Shown: positions 33,001 through 40,158, numbered from the stretch's first letter. The stretch is 41,342 bases of DNA from Candidatus Woesearchaeota archaeon (GCA_016187465.1 JACPJQ010000001.1:1-41342), one strand, 5' to 3'. Numbers and translations: made by a program. The notes: generated by a model from the letters alone, not told the origin.

Positions 33001-33670
33001 CGACGGGCAGTTCAGGTTCAACATTTCAGGGCCGGATGCAAATTCAGAATTTGGAACCTGCTACAACCATACAGAGCCCGGACCGGGAAGCGAAGCGGCA
33101 AGAATGATAATCAACTGCACCTTATTGTTAATGTATTACGACAATGCAAGCGCCTTGTGGACGATAAACGCAAGCATAAAAGACATCAGCAGCTCTGCCG
33201 GAATAAATGACACATTAAGATTTACATACAATTCATTATCTTCCATATCACTAACTTATGCGGCAGTCAACTTCAGCAATGTTTTCCTGGGGCAGCAGGA
33301 TGTTCCGTCAAGCCCGCTGACTTTGAACAATACAGGAAATGATGACTTTGATATGATAAACATTACAGCTTCGGCTCTTGTCGGGACAAGCATAACAACT
33401 GAATCGATAGCTCCGACAAACTTTTATGTCAACATAACAAACCAGACAGCAGGAGCAGGATTGCAGCTGGGTGCTGCTGCAGTGTCATTGATTGAGTTTG
33501 ACGGAGCTAATTTCGGCAAAAACGCAAGCTTGGTGCACGGGCACACAGGCGCTTTCGCCCCCAATGCCGACAAAGGAAACAGGACAATATTTTTCTGGGT
33601 GGATGTGCCTAGCGGAGGGTTAAGCTCCCAGCTTTTCAATGCAACTTGGAATGTGACTGTGAGTGGATAA
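30008..33670 (+). CDS. Giant LamG surface protein, C-terminal part beginning with intein C-terminal sequence
   Basis: The first ~255 residues are intein 2: EIGVPDYE, then a stop-free stretch antisense to the TA genes, then KALDEQQVYDLNIEGTHNFIANDIIAHN. The extein follows with two LamG domains (nt about 30833-31525 and 31935-32650), an Ig-like unit between them (DTTPPKFTGNSTNLTTPVLNN), and a C-terminal beta domain with PVIKINNATFS...FNISGPDANSEFGTC. It ends ...FNATWNVTVSG. No C-terminal membrane anchor is seen, so the ancestral protein was held by its N-terminal helix or the end is lost. The Met at 30008 lies inside intein block N4 and is unlikely to be a designed start. Confidence 0.75.
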   Translation: MEIGVPDYEKERIETQSATAKPSSLSAQVLPFISSENFSRNCKTNGSSLYHTGGCTRRTRIAGNLEGGNNEVFKKSLSRVNIALDSLHASEYSLEFLTPFTAYLMSTPLFDKDLTNLASTSSSARNLSFNMDKSFTSQSLSCIVQGCFDVLLSQRRISLENVLETFSSFEHFQDRMNHNSGAFESGLSVADFAVRDNKFIDFGSHEADSGNLVFKDIGIKFERIESIKALDEQQVYDLNIEGTHNFIANDIIAHNTGSDSNNPPVSNGIFPNVSINTSGLVGLWYFNNESGYGENNSLVRDFSPDVNAQRAGSVRNNGTCVINATPTCPVYNFSDKRLGRGAMRFDGVNDYVQVTGLLGSAATVTLAGWANLNAPDSEGGDLISLGSAVALRLRDPTSGNKTYGVYRYATNWRSVTTPANFDVTGWHHFVYVVNPGASSQILYIDGVQIASTSFSDAISYSLGVNTFIGKDGNGGTVSDFNGLIDEVSIWNRTLSSAEISQLYKRGAFRLNLSVRSCDDAVCAGEDYSVNATNSTSSSISALSNNRYVQYKAFFTSLKGSSENSTAPELYNVTVHYSTPVDTTPPKFTGNSTNLTTPVLNNTAAFSINVSDGVGLQNVIFAWNGTSGAEIGNISADSSNGILPGINTSGLVGLWHFNNQSNYGENDTNVTDFSVYVNAERFGSRQNNGSVYNGAHYNFTNKTLGKGAMDFDGSDDYVDAGSDTSLDGTGSGPMTYSAWIYPKGVGEGADGGIINRDDDTNVGWTNFALQNTASIYFSRDYLTTNLVRGAVNNVITYGAWQHVAVTWDGSATASNVHIYVNGQEVSYESTTNGVDALQVSEAHPIIIGNKLTAERTFNGTIDEVAIWNRSLSSAEIKELYARGNKFTNVSASGTLPASTTSLNWTYNITLPQTGVVAWQFTANDTSGNMMQSDIFNFTVNYPTAANAAPVIKINNATFSADPVAGTSVPILLSFNITDPQGVSDINASKFIINLTLGGLDGQFRFNISGPDANSEFGTCYNHTEPGPGSEAARMIINCTLLLMYYDNASALWTINASIKDISSSAGINDTLRFTYNSLSSISLTYAAVNFSNVFLGQQDVPSSPLTLNNTGNDDFDMINITASALVGTSITTESIAPTNFYVNITNQTAGAGLQLGAAAVSLIEFDGANFGKNASLVHGHTGAFAPNADKGNRTIFFWVDVPSGGLSSQLFNATWNVTVSG
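30052..30396 (-). CDS. DUF5615 PIN-like toxin embedded antisense in intein 2
   Basis: This 114-residue paralogue of the toxin in intein 1 has LKFLADEDVDARLVKSLSNKG (acidic first motif), ESRAILTRDKDFLK (second motif) and a longer C-terminus. The start is TTG 30396, overlapping the antitoxin stop as TTGAAACTTAA, the same geometry as in intein 1; an ATG at 30435 would extend it by 13 residues. The stop is antisense to the intein just after VPDYEKE. It is a predicted RNase, target unknown; related PIN toxins often cut tRNA anticodon loops or rRNA. Confidence 0.8.
   Translation of the reverse strand: MKLKFLADEDVDARLVKSLSNKGVDIRYAVKGVRNSKLYSLACKESRAILTRDKDFLKTSLFPPSRLPAILVLRVHPPVWYKLEPLVLQFLEKFSDEMKGKTWALREDGFAVAD
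30386..30622 (-). CDS. DUF433 antitoxin embedded antisense in intein 2
   Basis: The 78 residues MRAEVNEFIVADSEICHGKP...FKGTRIMVHSVLEMLEAGEGFKDILEAYPSLTEKHIKAALHYA belong to the same family as the antitoxin in intein 1, from which they have diverged substantially. The ATG is preceded at -26 by the same CTTTAAATAC box (30644-30653). The DNA just upstream of the start is also shared by the two modules. Reading the opposite strand in the intein frame gives no stop codon across the whole module. Confidence 0.85.
   Translation of the reverse strand: MRAEVNEFIVADSEICHGKPTFKGTRIMVHSVLEMLEAGEGFKDILEAYPSLTEKHIKAALHYAAERLAGERFVHIET
30644..30653 (-). promoter_or_regulatory. TATA box of the TA operon in intein 2
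   Basis: CTTTAAATAC is centred 26 nt before the DUF433 start, identical in sequence and spacing to the box in intein 1. This suggests the module is independently expressed within the intein. Confidence 0.6.
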
Positions 33671-33680
33671 CCCGTAGAAA
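33571..33680 (+). repeat. LamG-gene terminal segment, copy A
   Basis: This is the 3' end of the surface-protein gene (CAAAGGAAACAGGACAATAT ... GGAATGTGACTGTGAG...). Partial copies recur at 35051-35110 (B) and 36178-36275 (C), with toxin-antitoxin modules lying between the copies. Confidence 0.75.
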
Positions 33681-33722
33681 GGCTAGTTTTAGAGAGCTTA
33701 TTTTTCTGCAAAAAGTCATTTT

Positions 33723-34403
33723 TTATGCCAATTCTGTAATTAATCTCTTATTCCTTTCAAATAGTTCCTTGTCTATAAACCCGTACACCCCCTGCAGATT
33801 ATCCTTGAACTGAGCAGACGTTATTTTATCCATTATTTTGGAAAATCTGTTTCCAAAATCCACCCTTTCTGAAATCTCTTTCTTCGCCCACCCAAAATCT
33901 TTTACTTGAGGTGTTAGCATGAAGATATCCCTGATATCCGTATTTCTGCAGCTCACAACTTTCATGACGAGAAGCGCATCTGGGTTTACTATTCTGATAT
34001 TTAATTCCTGTGTGATTGTTTTTCCCTTGAGCATTATTAAAGAAGAATTCTTGAAAACCCATTCTGCGCTGAAGATGGCTTTTGTCTGCCTATCATAAAC
34101 ATTTTTAATCAATATGTCAAAGCTGACCATAAAATTTTTCTTGATTGTCTTCTCATATCTAAGGAAGTCTCCAGCATAAGGTCCAAAATCTGTATCTTTC
34201 GCCTTTGCATAATCCAATTTATACAGCTCTTTTGTTATTTTTGCAGTTGTACCCCTTTCTTCTGTGACTATATCGCAATCAACAGAGAATCTTGGAAGGG
34301 TGTAAGCGTTCACTGCATAGCCTCCTATCACCACAAATTTGTAGTTTTTTATCTGATTAAGGGCGTCAAATACTTCCTTTTCCCTAAGCTGAAGCGGCTC
34401 CAT
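33723..34403 (-). CDS. AbiEii-like nucleotidyltransferase (toxin)
   Basis: The 226-residue nucleotidyltransferase has the fold signature VVIGGYAVNAYTLPRFSVDCDIV: GG at 27-28 and the metal-binding D-x-D at 42-44. AbiEii/MenT-type toxins transfer nucleotides to tRNA or other acceptors and are neutralised by an AbiEi partner. The gene follows its partner with a 20-nt overlap, so they form one operon transcribed leftwards. It is inserted between copies A and B of the LamG gene end. Family-level function is well supported; the actual target is unknown. Confidence 0.75.
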   Translation of the reverse strand: MEPLQLREKEVFDALNQIKNYKFVVIGGYAVNAYTLPRFSVDCDIVTEERGTTAKITKELYKLDYAKAKDTDFGPYAGDFLRYEKTIKKNFMVSFDILIKNVYDRQTKAIFSAEWVFKNSSLIMLKGKTITQELNIRIVNPDALLVMKVVSCRNTDIRDIFMLTPQVKDFGWAKKEISERVDFGNRFSKIMDKITSAQFKDNLQGVYGFIDKELFERNKRLITELA

Positions 34404-34986
34404 ACTTGTTCCTCATGTAGTTATAGGCGTAGGAATACATCTCATTCTCCTTTGCTGTTTTTAATGTATCTTTCAATCTATCCACTTTCAAGTTATCTTT
34501 TTTCGCTGAGTTGAATTTCGCAACTGGAATCAATATAACATACTCTCCAATCGTAGAGCCTTTTTTTACATAATTTGGTATGCTCCGCTTGTTGAAGAAT
34601 TCTTTCCAGTATTTCAAATCTTTTCTTAAGACTTTGATAAAATACGGGGATTTTTCAATTCCTCTTTGCACATAGGAATAGTCTGACCATATTTCTACTG
34701 CGGACAAATTAGTGAAAGCATAGTGCCTTGCAGCCTCCTTGATTACTTGCGGGACTTTGAATTCCAATAAACCTTTGATTATCTTTTCCGGCTCTACGCA
34801 TTTGTAAGTATTCCGGGAATCTTTAGCTATCCAGCCGGATTTTAACAATATTGAAAATATTTTCTTCTTCATACTCTGGCTGACTATCCATTCTAATTCT
34901 GACTGCCTGAATGGTTCTCTTGGGCCGTGCTTTGAGAAAAACAATGAATATGCCCTCAAGCAATATTGCGGTATTTCTGCTATCAT
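34384..34986 (-). CDS. AbiEi-like winged-helix antitoxin/regulator
   Basis: The 200 residues have an N-terminal winged helix (FRQSELEWIVSQSMKKKIFSILLKSGWIAKDSRNTYKCV) followed by an alpha/beta domain with AFTNLSAVEIWSDYSYVQRG, typical of archaeal AbiEi partners. It is first in the operon with the nucleotidyltransferase. A perfect 19-bp palindrome (34987-35005) directly abuts the start codon, and a TTTAAATA box lies behind it. This predicts autorepression. Confidence 0.7.
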   Translation of the reverse strand: MIAEIPQYCLRAYSLFFSKHGPREPFRQSELEWIVSQSMKKKIFSILLKSGWIAKDSRNTYKCVEPEKIIKGLLEFKVPQVIKEAARHYAFTNLSAVEIWSDYSYVQRGIEKSPYFIKVLRKDLKYWKEFFNKRSIPNYVKKGSTIGEYVILIPVAKFNSAKKDNLKVDRLKDTLKTAKENEMYSYAYNYMRNKYGAASA

Positions 34987-35005
34987 AGTTACCTAATAGG
35001 TAACT
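34987..35005 (-). promoter_or_regulatory. Operator palindrome of the AbiE-like operon
   Basis: AGTTACCTAATAGGTAACT is a perfect dyad. It lies between a TATA-like box (35011-35018) and the start codon at 34986, the usual place for autorepression by the AbiEi protein. Confidence 0.6.
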
Positions 35006-35050
35006 ATCTATTTAAATACTTTTCGGTTTTTAGAACCAAAAAAACATTTT

Positions 35051-35110
35051 GGGATAAGCTCCCAGCTTTTCAACGCGACGTGGAATCTGACTGTGGATAG
35101 CTGATAATCC
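35051..35110 (+). repeat. LamG-gene terminal segment, copy B
   Basis: AAGCTCCCAGCTTTTCAACG and the following bases repeat the last ~50 bp of the LamG gene, followed by ATAATCCGTAAAAT, like ATAACCCGTAGAAA after copy A. It is non-coding now and lies between the AbiE-like and DUF3368-like modules. The rest of 35006-35270 shows no gene. Confidence 0.65.
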
Positions 35111-35307
35111 GTAAAATAGGATACTGTTTAATTATCGGCAGATTGCTGATTTTATGAAGATTTAATGATTTTAGCGAGTTGCTTTTCCGTCGGTGTGATA
35201 CTCATTCAAAACCAAAAAATTACCAAAATTTGATTATATGCCGAAGACTCAAAAGTACCGTAAAATAGAAAGGTTTATATATTTAACATTATTTAATATT
35301 GTTTAAC

Positions 35308-35811
35308 ATGAAGATTGCCATAGATTCATGCAGCATAATACTGCTTGCCAAAGCCAGTGTTTTGGAAGCAGCGGCCAATAAGTTCAAATTGATTATAACA
35401 AACGCTGTTTATGAAGAGATATTAAATGGAAAGAATAGGAAATTTGTGGATGCTTTGCTGACTGAAAAGCTTGTAAGAGAGAAGATGATGAGCATAAGGA
35501 AAGTCAAAAATAAAAAAATAATCAAAAGATTGATGGGTGACTTTAACCTTGGACTTGGAGAGGCGGAGGTTTTAGCGTTGACATTGGAAAAACAATGTAG
35601 CATTATAAGCACAGATAATAAACAAGGAAGGAAAGCAGCCGCCATATGCAATTTAAGTTTAGTTGGCAGCATAGACATAATAGTCAGCTTATACAGATTA
35701 AAGTCCATAGACAGTTACAAAGCAATTGACGCATTGAAAAAATTAAGAGAATTCGGCTGGTTTCAGGATTATTTGATAGATAATGCCATGAAGGAGGTGG
35801 GAGATGCATAA
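35308..35811 (+). CDS. PIN-domain toxin (DUF3368/VapC-like)
   Basis: The 167 residues from ATG 35308 (an in-frame TTG lies 9 nt upstream) have IDSCSIILLAKASVLE (first Asp), GEAEVLALTLE (middle acidic pair) and IISTDNKQGRKAA (third Asp), the three acidic blocks of DUF3368 PIN nucleases. A TATA-like TTTATATATTT lies about 33 nt upstream, followed by repeated TTTAACATT / TTTAATATT units that may be an operator. It overlaps the antitoxin by 8 nt, with the toxin first, as usual for this family. Confidence 0.8.
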   Translation: MKIAIDSCSIILLAKASVLEAAANKFKLIITNAVYEEILNGKNRKFVDALLTEKLVREKMMSIRKVKNKKIIKRLMGDFNLGLGEAEVLALTLEKQCSIISTDNKQGRKAAAICNLSLVGSIDIIVSLYRLKSIDSYKAIDALKKLREFGWFQDYLIDNAMKEVGDA

Positions 35812-36112
35812 AACAAAATTTTTAGGAATACGAATGGAAAAGGAAATTTATGATATGATAGACAGGGTCACGCATGAGGAAAGTTTAGACAAGACTTCTG
35901 CCATAAAAATGTTGATTCAGGAAGGATGGAAAGAGTTTATACTAAAAAAAGCCATGGATAAGTACCAACAAGGACGAGTATCCGCAGATAAGGCTGCAAA
36001 AATGGCAGGGCTAACATTAAATGAAATGATGAAGGAAATAGCTTCTCATGGAATCAAATCCGAAGAAACTTTGGAAGAGTATAGAAAAGGCGTAAAGATA
36101 TTGACATCCTAA
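35804..36112 (+). CDS. UPF0175-like antitoxin
   Basis: The 102 residues combine an N-terminal ribbon-helix-helix (TKFLGIRMEKEIYDMIDRVT...) with a C-terminal HTH-like unit, KYQQGRVSADKAAKMAGLTL...MMKEIASHGI, the UPF0175 signature. UPF0175 proteins pair with DUF3368 PIN toxins, exactly as here. The pair is transcribed rightwards and lies between copies B and C of the LamG gene end. Confidence 0.75.
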   Translation: MHKTKFLGIRMEKEIYDMIDRVTHEESLDKTSAIKMLIQEGWKEFILKKAMDKYQQGRVSADKAAKMAGLTLNEMMKEIASHGIKSEETLEEYRKGVKILTS

Positions 36113-36177
36113 TCAATATTAAGACAATAAAGTAAGCCTGGTACAATAGCACACTGGTACATTTGTTCCTAACTCAA

Positions 36178-36649
36178 ACAAAGGAAACAGGACAATATTT
36201 TTCTGGGTGGATGTGCCGAGCAGCGGATTAAGCTCGCAGCTTTTCAACGCAACGTGGAATGTGACTGTGAGTTAACCTGTTATACAGAAACCTATGTTTT
36301 GAATTTTACAATTTATGCAATTGACACTAACAATAATGTAAGGCAGAACAGCACTTTGCTTGTTGTGACTGACAATGAATTCACTTCTTTGGTCAATGCC
36401 ACAAGTAGAACAATATTAGGCTACGGAAGCGGCAACTTGAGCGATAATGTCAGGTACAATGCCACGATTGGGGCTATTCAGTCTAACAAAGACGCCGCTG
36501 GAATTACACTGAACGGCACTTACCAAAGCCAGGTTTTTGATTTGGGAACAACGCAGTCATTCAAGAATATCTCATGGACAGCTGGAGCTTATTATGGTGA
36601 AGAGATTGGGGTGCCATATTTGGAGAATAAAAAAGAATTAAAATATGAC
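36178..36649 (+). pseudogene. LamG-gene remnant with a deleted intein junction (copy C and following unit)
   Basis: 36178-36275 repeats the LamG gene end (FFWVDVPSSGLSSQLFNATW..., then TAA). After it, in a different frame, comes a copy of the repeated unit NNNVRQNSTLLVVTDNEFTSLVNATSRT...GITLNGTYQSQVFDLGTTQ...GAYYGEEIG. Where the other copies have GR plus an intein, this one jumps to GVPYLENKKE, homologous to intein 2's GVPDYEKE. The join is at GAGATTGG, present in both parents. Nothing of the intein C-terminus remains downstream. Confidence 0.7.
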
Positions 36650-37098
36650 TCAGCTCATATCTCTCAAGAGCTTGACTTTAACTCCAACCTTAATAGCAGC
36701 ATCGTACATCTTTTTGTCATCAGTGATGAGCAAGGAATTAGTAACTTTAGCGCAGGTTATGAAAATATTATCAAACCGCTGAGTTTAGTAGAGGAGGCGA
36801 TATCGATACAGTCAATGAGAATGTCATTTTCATTAACAACGGTAGCGATGCCTTTAATAAAATTAGCTGCGTTGATTCCTACTTCTTTAAGCCCAGTAAG
36901 CCTGGAAGCGACGGATGCGACCTCAACAATAGCGACATTTGGAATGGTAAGCTCTGCTTCGCCGCTATTAACACAATCCATAATGGAGGAAGCAACTTTG
37001 TGAAGCCTGACTTGCTCCTTAAGAATTTCGTCTTGTTTTTTGCGCCTAGGCTTGAGCATCCCCTTGATGATAACACTGCTGTCAATAGTCTGTCTCAT
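36650..37098 (-). pseudogene. vapC: VapC-like PIN toxin with a frameshift
   Basis: The first 114 codons encode a PIN nuclease start (IDSSVIIKGML) and middle (IPNVAIVEVASV...NENDILIDCIDIASSTKLSG) and then stop at 36757. One base over, the frame continues correctly: FDNIFITCAKVTNSLLITDD (third acidic motif) to a TGA at 36650-36652. A single-base change near 36770 thus splits an otherwise complete VapC. It could be an inactivating mutation or a sequence error. The gene overlaps the antitoxin by 4 nt and lies antisense to the intein remnant. Confidence 0.75.
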
Positions 37099-37289
37099 AA
37101 GTCATATTTCCTATCGCGCATTTTCCTTATTAATTTTGTTGGATCAATGTCTAACTTAACACTCTTGCTGAATGCTTCCCTAAGCTCTTCCAATGACATT
37201 GCAGGCTTTTTAGGCTCCAATTCCTCCATAATTGAGTGCAGTTCCCTATCAACATTCTTGAGCTTTTTAATGATTAATGATTCTTTCAT
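37095..37289 (-). CDS. vapB: VapB-like antitoxin
   Basis: This 64-residue charged helical protein (MKESLIIKKLKNVDRELHSI...) has a C-terminus (MSLEELREAFSKSVKLDIDP...) likely to wrap the toxin. It overlaps the VapC start in ATGA. A TTTATAAATA box is centred 26 nt before the ATG, indicating a leaderless promoter of its own. Family assignment rests mostly on size and linkage to the PIN gene. Confidence 0.65.
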   Translation of the reverse strand: MKESLIIKKLKNVDRELHSIMEELEPKKPAMSLEELREAFSKSVKLDIDPTKLIRKMRDRKYDL

Positions 37290-37342
37290 AAAGAGCGCAA
37301 AAGAAACAGATATTTATAAAGATTTCCATAACTTGATTCTGT

Positions 37343-37660
37343 TTAATCTTCGGGATATGCCTTTTTTATTAAATTAAGAAGCTGATAGTTATCGCCCAAA
37401 TCAATCTGTATCTTAACTCTATCAGCTGGAGTTCTCCATCTTTTTTCTTTGTATCTCCATTTCTTATCTTTCTTTGATTTTCTCATTAGTCTTTGCTTGT
37501 CAATGTAGTTGTAATAAGCATCTCCAACATCAAACACCGCGGATATACCATCAATATCTTTGTTGCCTCTAGAATTCTTTTCTAATTTTCTGCTGTACTG
37601 GTGATCCCTTTCTATGCAGTTGTTGTTCCTTTTCAATCCATATTTCTTGCATTTAATAGG
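37343..37660 (-). pseudogene. C-terminal fragment of a DDE transposase (probable)
   Basis: The frame begins without a start (LTFGVPIKCKKYGLKRNNNC; a TTG at 37636 is the first possible start) and continues IERDHQYSRKLEKNSRGNKD, then YYNYIDKQRLMRK and KRWRTPADRVKIQIDLGDNY. The NNNCIERDHQ...SRG...YYNYI...RTPA order resembles the end of IS6/IS240-like DDE transposases (final Glu in the ERDH helix). Its left edge abuts the truncated nucleotidyltransferase gene, which suggests that an insertion sequence damaged that gene. An HNH-type protein is a less likely alternative. Confidence 0.45.
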
Positions 37661-37710
37661 AACGCCAAAAGTTAAAGTTTCAGATAGCTAAGAGACTAAA
37701 GCTAAGCCCA

Positions 37711-38199
37711 ATGGGGGCTTACAAAATACTCAAGAAGCTGGAAAGGGCAAATGCGGCAAAGGCTGAAGAAATAGGGAATGCAATCTACTACAAAGCCGAT
37801 TTGGATGAGGAGATAGGCAGAAAGCTGGCAGAATTTGTTTTAGTGCAGAGTGAATTTAACAATACTTTTGCCAAGGTTTACGCCGAGGATTTAAGGAAAC
37901 TGAAAGATGCTGCCTTAAGCTGCATTTTGTATGGCTCTATATTGAAGGCTGGCAAAGAAGCAAAGGATGTTGACGCCTTGATTATTATAGAAAAGAAGGA
38001 TTATAAGAAAGTTTCCAATAAACTGGCTGACATACAGCAGACAGCAGCAAAAAGAATACAGGGCATTAGGATGACTAAAGAGGATTTGGCAAAAAACCTT
38101 AAGAAAGGAAATGAAGCCATGATTGACATGCTTAAATATGGCCAAGTGTTGTGGGGTGCAGATATAATCGTGGAGGCGATTAAAAATGGCGCATCTTGA
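37711..38199 (+). CDS. MNT-type nucleotidyltransferase antitoxin, 5'-truncated
   Basis: The 162 residues contain the minimal nucleotidyltransferase motif ILYGSILKAGKEAKDVDALI (GS at 75-76, D-x-D at 86-88). In MNT/HEPN systems this protein AMPylates and silences the HEPN toxin. Codons before the ATG continue in frame as FQIAKRLKLSP, the first half of a winged-helix domain, back to a stop at 37657-37659. The original start has been lost where the transposase fragment joins. The present start is uncertain; 37711 is the first ATG. It overlaps the HEPN gene by 14 nt. Confidence 0.7.
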   Translation: MGAYKILKKLERANAAKAEEIGNAIYYKADLDEEIGRKLAEFVLVQSEFNNTFAKVYAEDLRKLKDAALSCILYGSILKAGKEAKDVDALIIIEKKDYKKVSNKLADIQQTAAKRIQGIRMTKEDLAKNLKKGNEAMIDMLKYGQVLWGADIIVEAIKNGAS

Positions 38200-38681
38200 G
38201 AATAAGATTGAGTGGTGTATTAAGAAAGGAAAAGAAGGCAAAAGGCACAAGGGATCTTAAGGAGATTAATTCTGATGTTGAAAAATCCAATAAGCACATA
38301 GAGAAAGCCAATCATAATTTTAAGGCAATGATTTACCTGATTAAAGGAAATTTTCCAGACCGGGCTGTAAGCGCCTCTTTCTATTCAATGTACCACTGCC
38401 TGTTGGCTGTCCTGGCAAAACATGGATACGAAAGCAGAAACCAGGAATGCACCTTTGCAGCTGTTGAGCATCTGATAAAGAATAAGAAAGCTGATTTGGA
38501 CATTCAATTGCTCAGGAAAATAGCTTCATTTGAAGAGAATCTTGAGGCAGAAGACATTGTAACTTTAAGGGAAGAATTCCAGTACGGAACAGAGGCAGTT
38601 GTTGATGATGCCAAAATGAAAGAGTTGCAAAATAGCACAAGAGAGTTTATTGAGATTGCAAGGGCGGCTTTGAAAAAATAA
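38186..38681 (+). pseudogene. HEPN-domain toxin with a frameshift near its start
   Basis: ATG 38186 gives MAHLENKIEWCIKKGKEGKR, then HKGS and stop. One base over, the frame reads LKEINSDVEKSNKHIEKANHNFKAMIYLIKG...FPDRAVSASFYSMYHCLLAVLAKHGYES, a good HEPN domain, to 38681. Removing one T near 38258 joins them as HKG-LKEIN. The toxin is thus frameshifted, unless translation starts downstream, for example at TTG 38196. It follows the MNT gene with overlap, the standard MNT/HEPN order. Confidence 0.7.
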
Positions 38682-38742
38682 AATAAACAGAAAGCATTAA
38701 ATATCAGTAATTTTAAAATGAGCACAAAAGAGGAAAAAAATA

Positions 38743-40158
38743 ATGAGGCATTTGCATAAGATTAATCCATATATCCGCATTAATGTTCTGGCTCTTGTTT
38801 TTCTGATATTCATAATCTCGCAGATGCATGCTGTTTTCGGCCAAGCGGCTCCTACCTCAACAACCGGAAATGTTTATTATGTCGCGACTACTGGTTCCGA
38901 TTCCAATCCCGGAACAATCACTGCGCCGTTTAGGACGATTCAGAAAGCGGCGGATGTTGTCAGCTCTGGCGATATGGTCTTGGTAATGCCCGGTACATAT
39001 AATAATCCCGTAACGACTAATAAACACGGGACGGCTTCTGCCCGAATAAGATTCGTGTCCCAGCAAAAGTGGGGCGCAAAAATTCAGACAGCGGGAGTTC
39101 CTTACATATGGACCAATAAAGCCGATTACGTAAACATAGAAGGGTTTGATATATCAGGAGATGGGAAAATCGGTATTTTAAATTATGCCTCTCACACTCA
39201 AGTGTTGGGCAATCACGTCCATCATTTGGGACGCGCGGATTGCGGCGACTGGGGTACTGGGGACATGGGTGCGGCAATTGACACTGCGGGATCAGGAGCC
39301 ACGAGCCCGCGGGACGCTACGGATAACGATATCATCGGCAATTTAGTTCACGATCATTCATATAACTGCCCTCGCGTTTCGGGAATCTCAGGCGCTCATG
39401 GCATCTACCACGGCTACGGCAGCGGTATTATATCAAACAATATCGTGTATAGGGTCATGTCTTATGGATTTCATCTTTATCATCATCCTTACAACACGGA
39501 TATTGTGAATAATATTGCCTTTAACAATCGTGCCGCAGGATTTATTGTCGGTTCGGATGGTGGAGTCGGAAGCACCGTACACGATATCTATGTTGCAAAT
39601 AATATTTTCTACGATAATGACTGGGTTGGCATTGCGGTTTATGGTCTCGGCTCGGGCTCATCAAATATCCGCTTCAATAACAATCTTCTTTACGGCAATA
39701 GCCAAGGATACGGATTTAATTATGGAGGCTCACCAGACTTAGTAACGATAAGCGGAGATGTCCTTGCCGACCCCCAATTTGTGAATTACCAGCCAGACGG
39801 AAGCGGCGACTATCATCTCAAACCCACAAGCCCCGCCATTGATAAAGGAATTGCCTTTACAAAGATTTCCGAAGACTTCGACGGAGTACAAAGGCCTGTT
39901 GGTTCTGCTTACGACATCGGAGCGTATGAATATGGGGGAACTGCAACAACTCAAACCACAGGAAATACTTACTATATTTCTCCCACAGGTTCTGATTCCA
40001 ATCCCGGAACTTCAGCTTCTCCGTGGAAAACTTTTGCTTTTACGATTCCTAAGCTTAAAGCTGGGGACACTCTTATTTTGAAGGACGGCACATACAATGC
40101 GCACGGCGTTTTTGCAGGGAGACGGATCAGCCCGGCCAATCATGATGCGCAATTGTAA
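38743..40158 (+). CDS. Secreted right-handed beta-helix protein, N-terminal part
   Basis: The 471 residues start with a signal peptide (INVLALVFLIFIISQMHAVFG, cleavage probably before QAAP). A DUF1565-type opening follows, YYVATTGSDSNPGTITAPFR...GTYNNP, then parallel beta-helix coils rich in NNI/GN turns and a closing SPAIDKGI...DIGAYEYGG. A second unit starts TGNTYYISPTGSDSNPGTSA. The resemblance is to polysaccharide lyase/NosD-like surface proteins, so binding or cleaving a polysaccharide is a guess. The frame ends early at 40158 through a frameshift; the rest of the second unit is in the next frame. A GAGG site lies ~10 nt before the ATG. Confidence 0.8.
   Translation: MRHLHKINPYIRINVLALVFLIFIISQMHAVFGQAAPTSTTGNVYYVATTGSDSNPGTITAPFRTIQKAADVVSSGDMVLVMPGTYNNPVTTNKHGTASARIRFVSQQKWGAKIQTAGVPYIWTNKADYVNIEGFDISGDGKIGILNYASHTQVLGNHVHHLGRADCGDWGTGDMGAAIDTAGSGATSPRDATDNDIIGNLVHDHSYNCPRVSGISGAHGIYHGYGSGIISNNIVYRVMSYGFHLYHHPYNTDIVNNIAFNNRAAGFIVGSDGGVGSTVHDIYVANNIFYDNDWVGIAVYGLGSGSSNIRFNNNLLYGNSQGYGFNYGGSPDLVTISGDVLADPQFVNYQPDGSGDYHLKPTSPAIDKGIAFTKISEDFDGVQRPVGSAYDIGAYEYGGTATTQTTGNTYYISPTGSDSNPGTSASPWKTFAFTIPKLKAGDTLILKDGTYNAHGVFAGRRISPANHDAQL

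Noticed and set aside
17747-33670. Diversity-generating retroelement acting on the LamG cores
   Set aside because: No reverse transcriptase or template/variable repeat pair is visible, and the cores differ by whole-segment replacement rather than by adenine-directed changes.
38708-38749. 13-codon frame starting MSTKEEKNN just before the beta-helix gene
   Set aside because: It ends within the start of the next gene. It is more likely leader sequence than a gene, although a leader-peptide role cannot be excluded.
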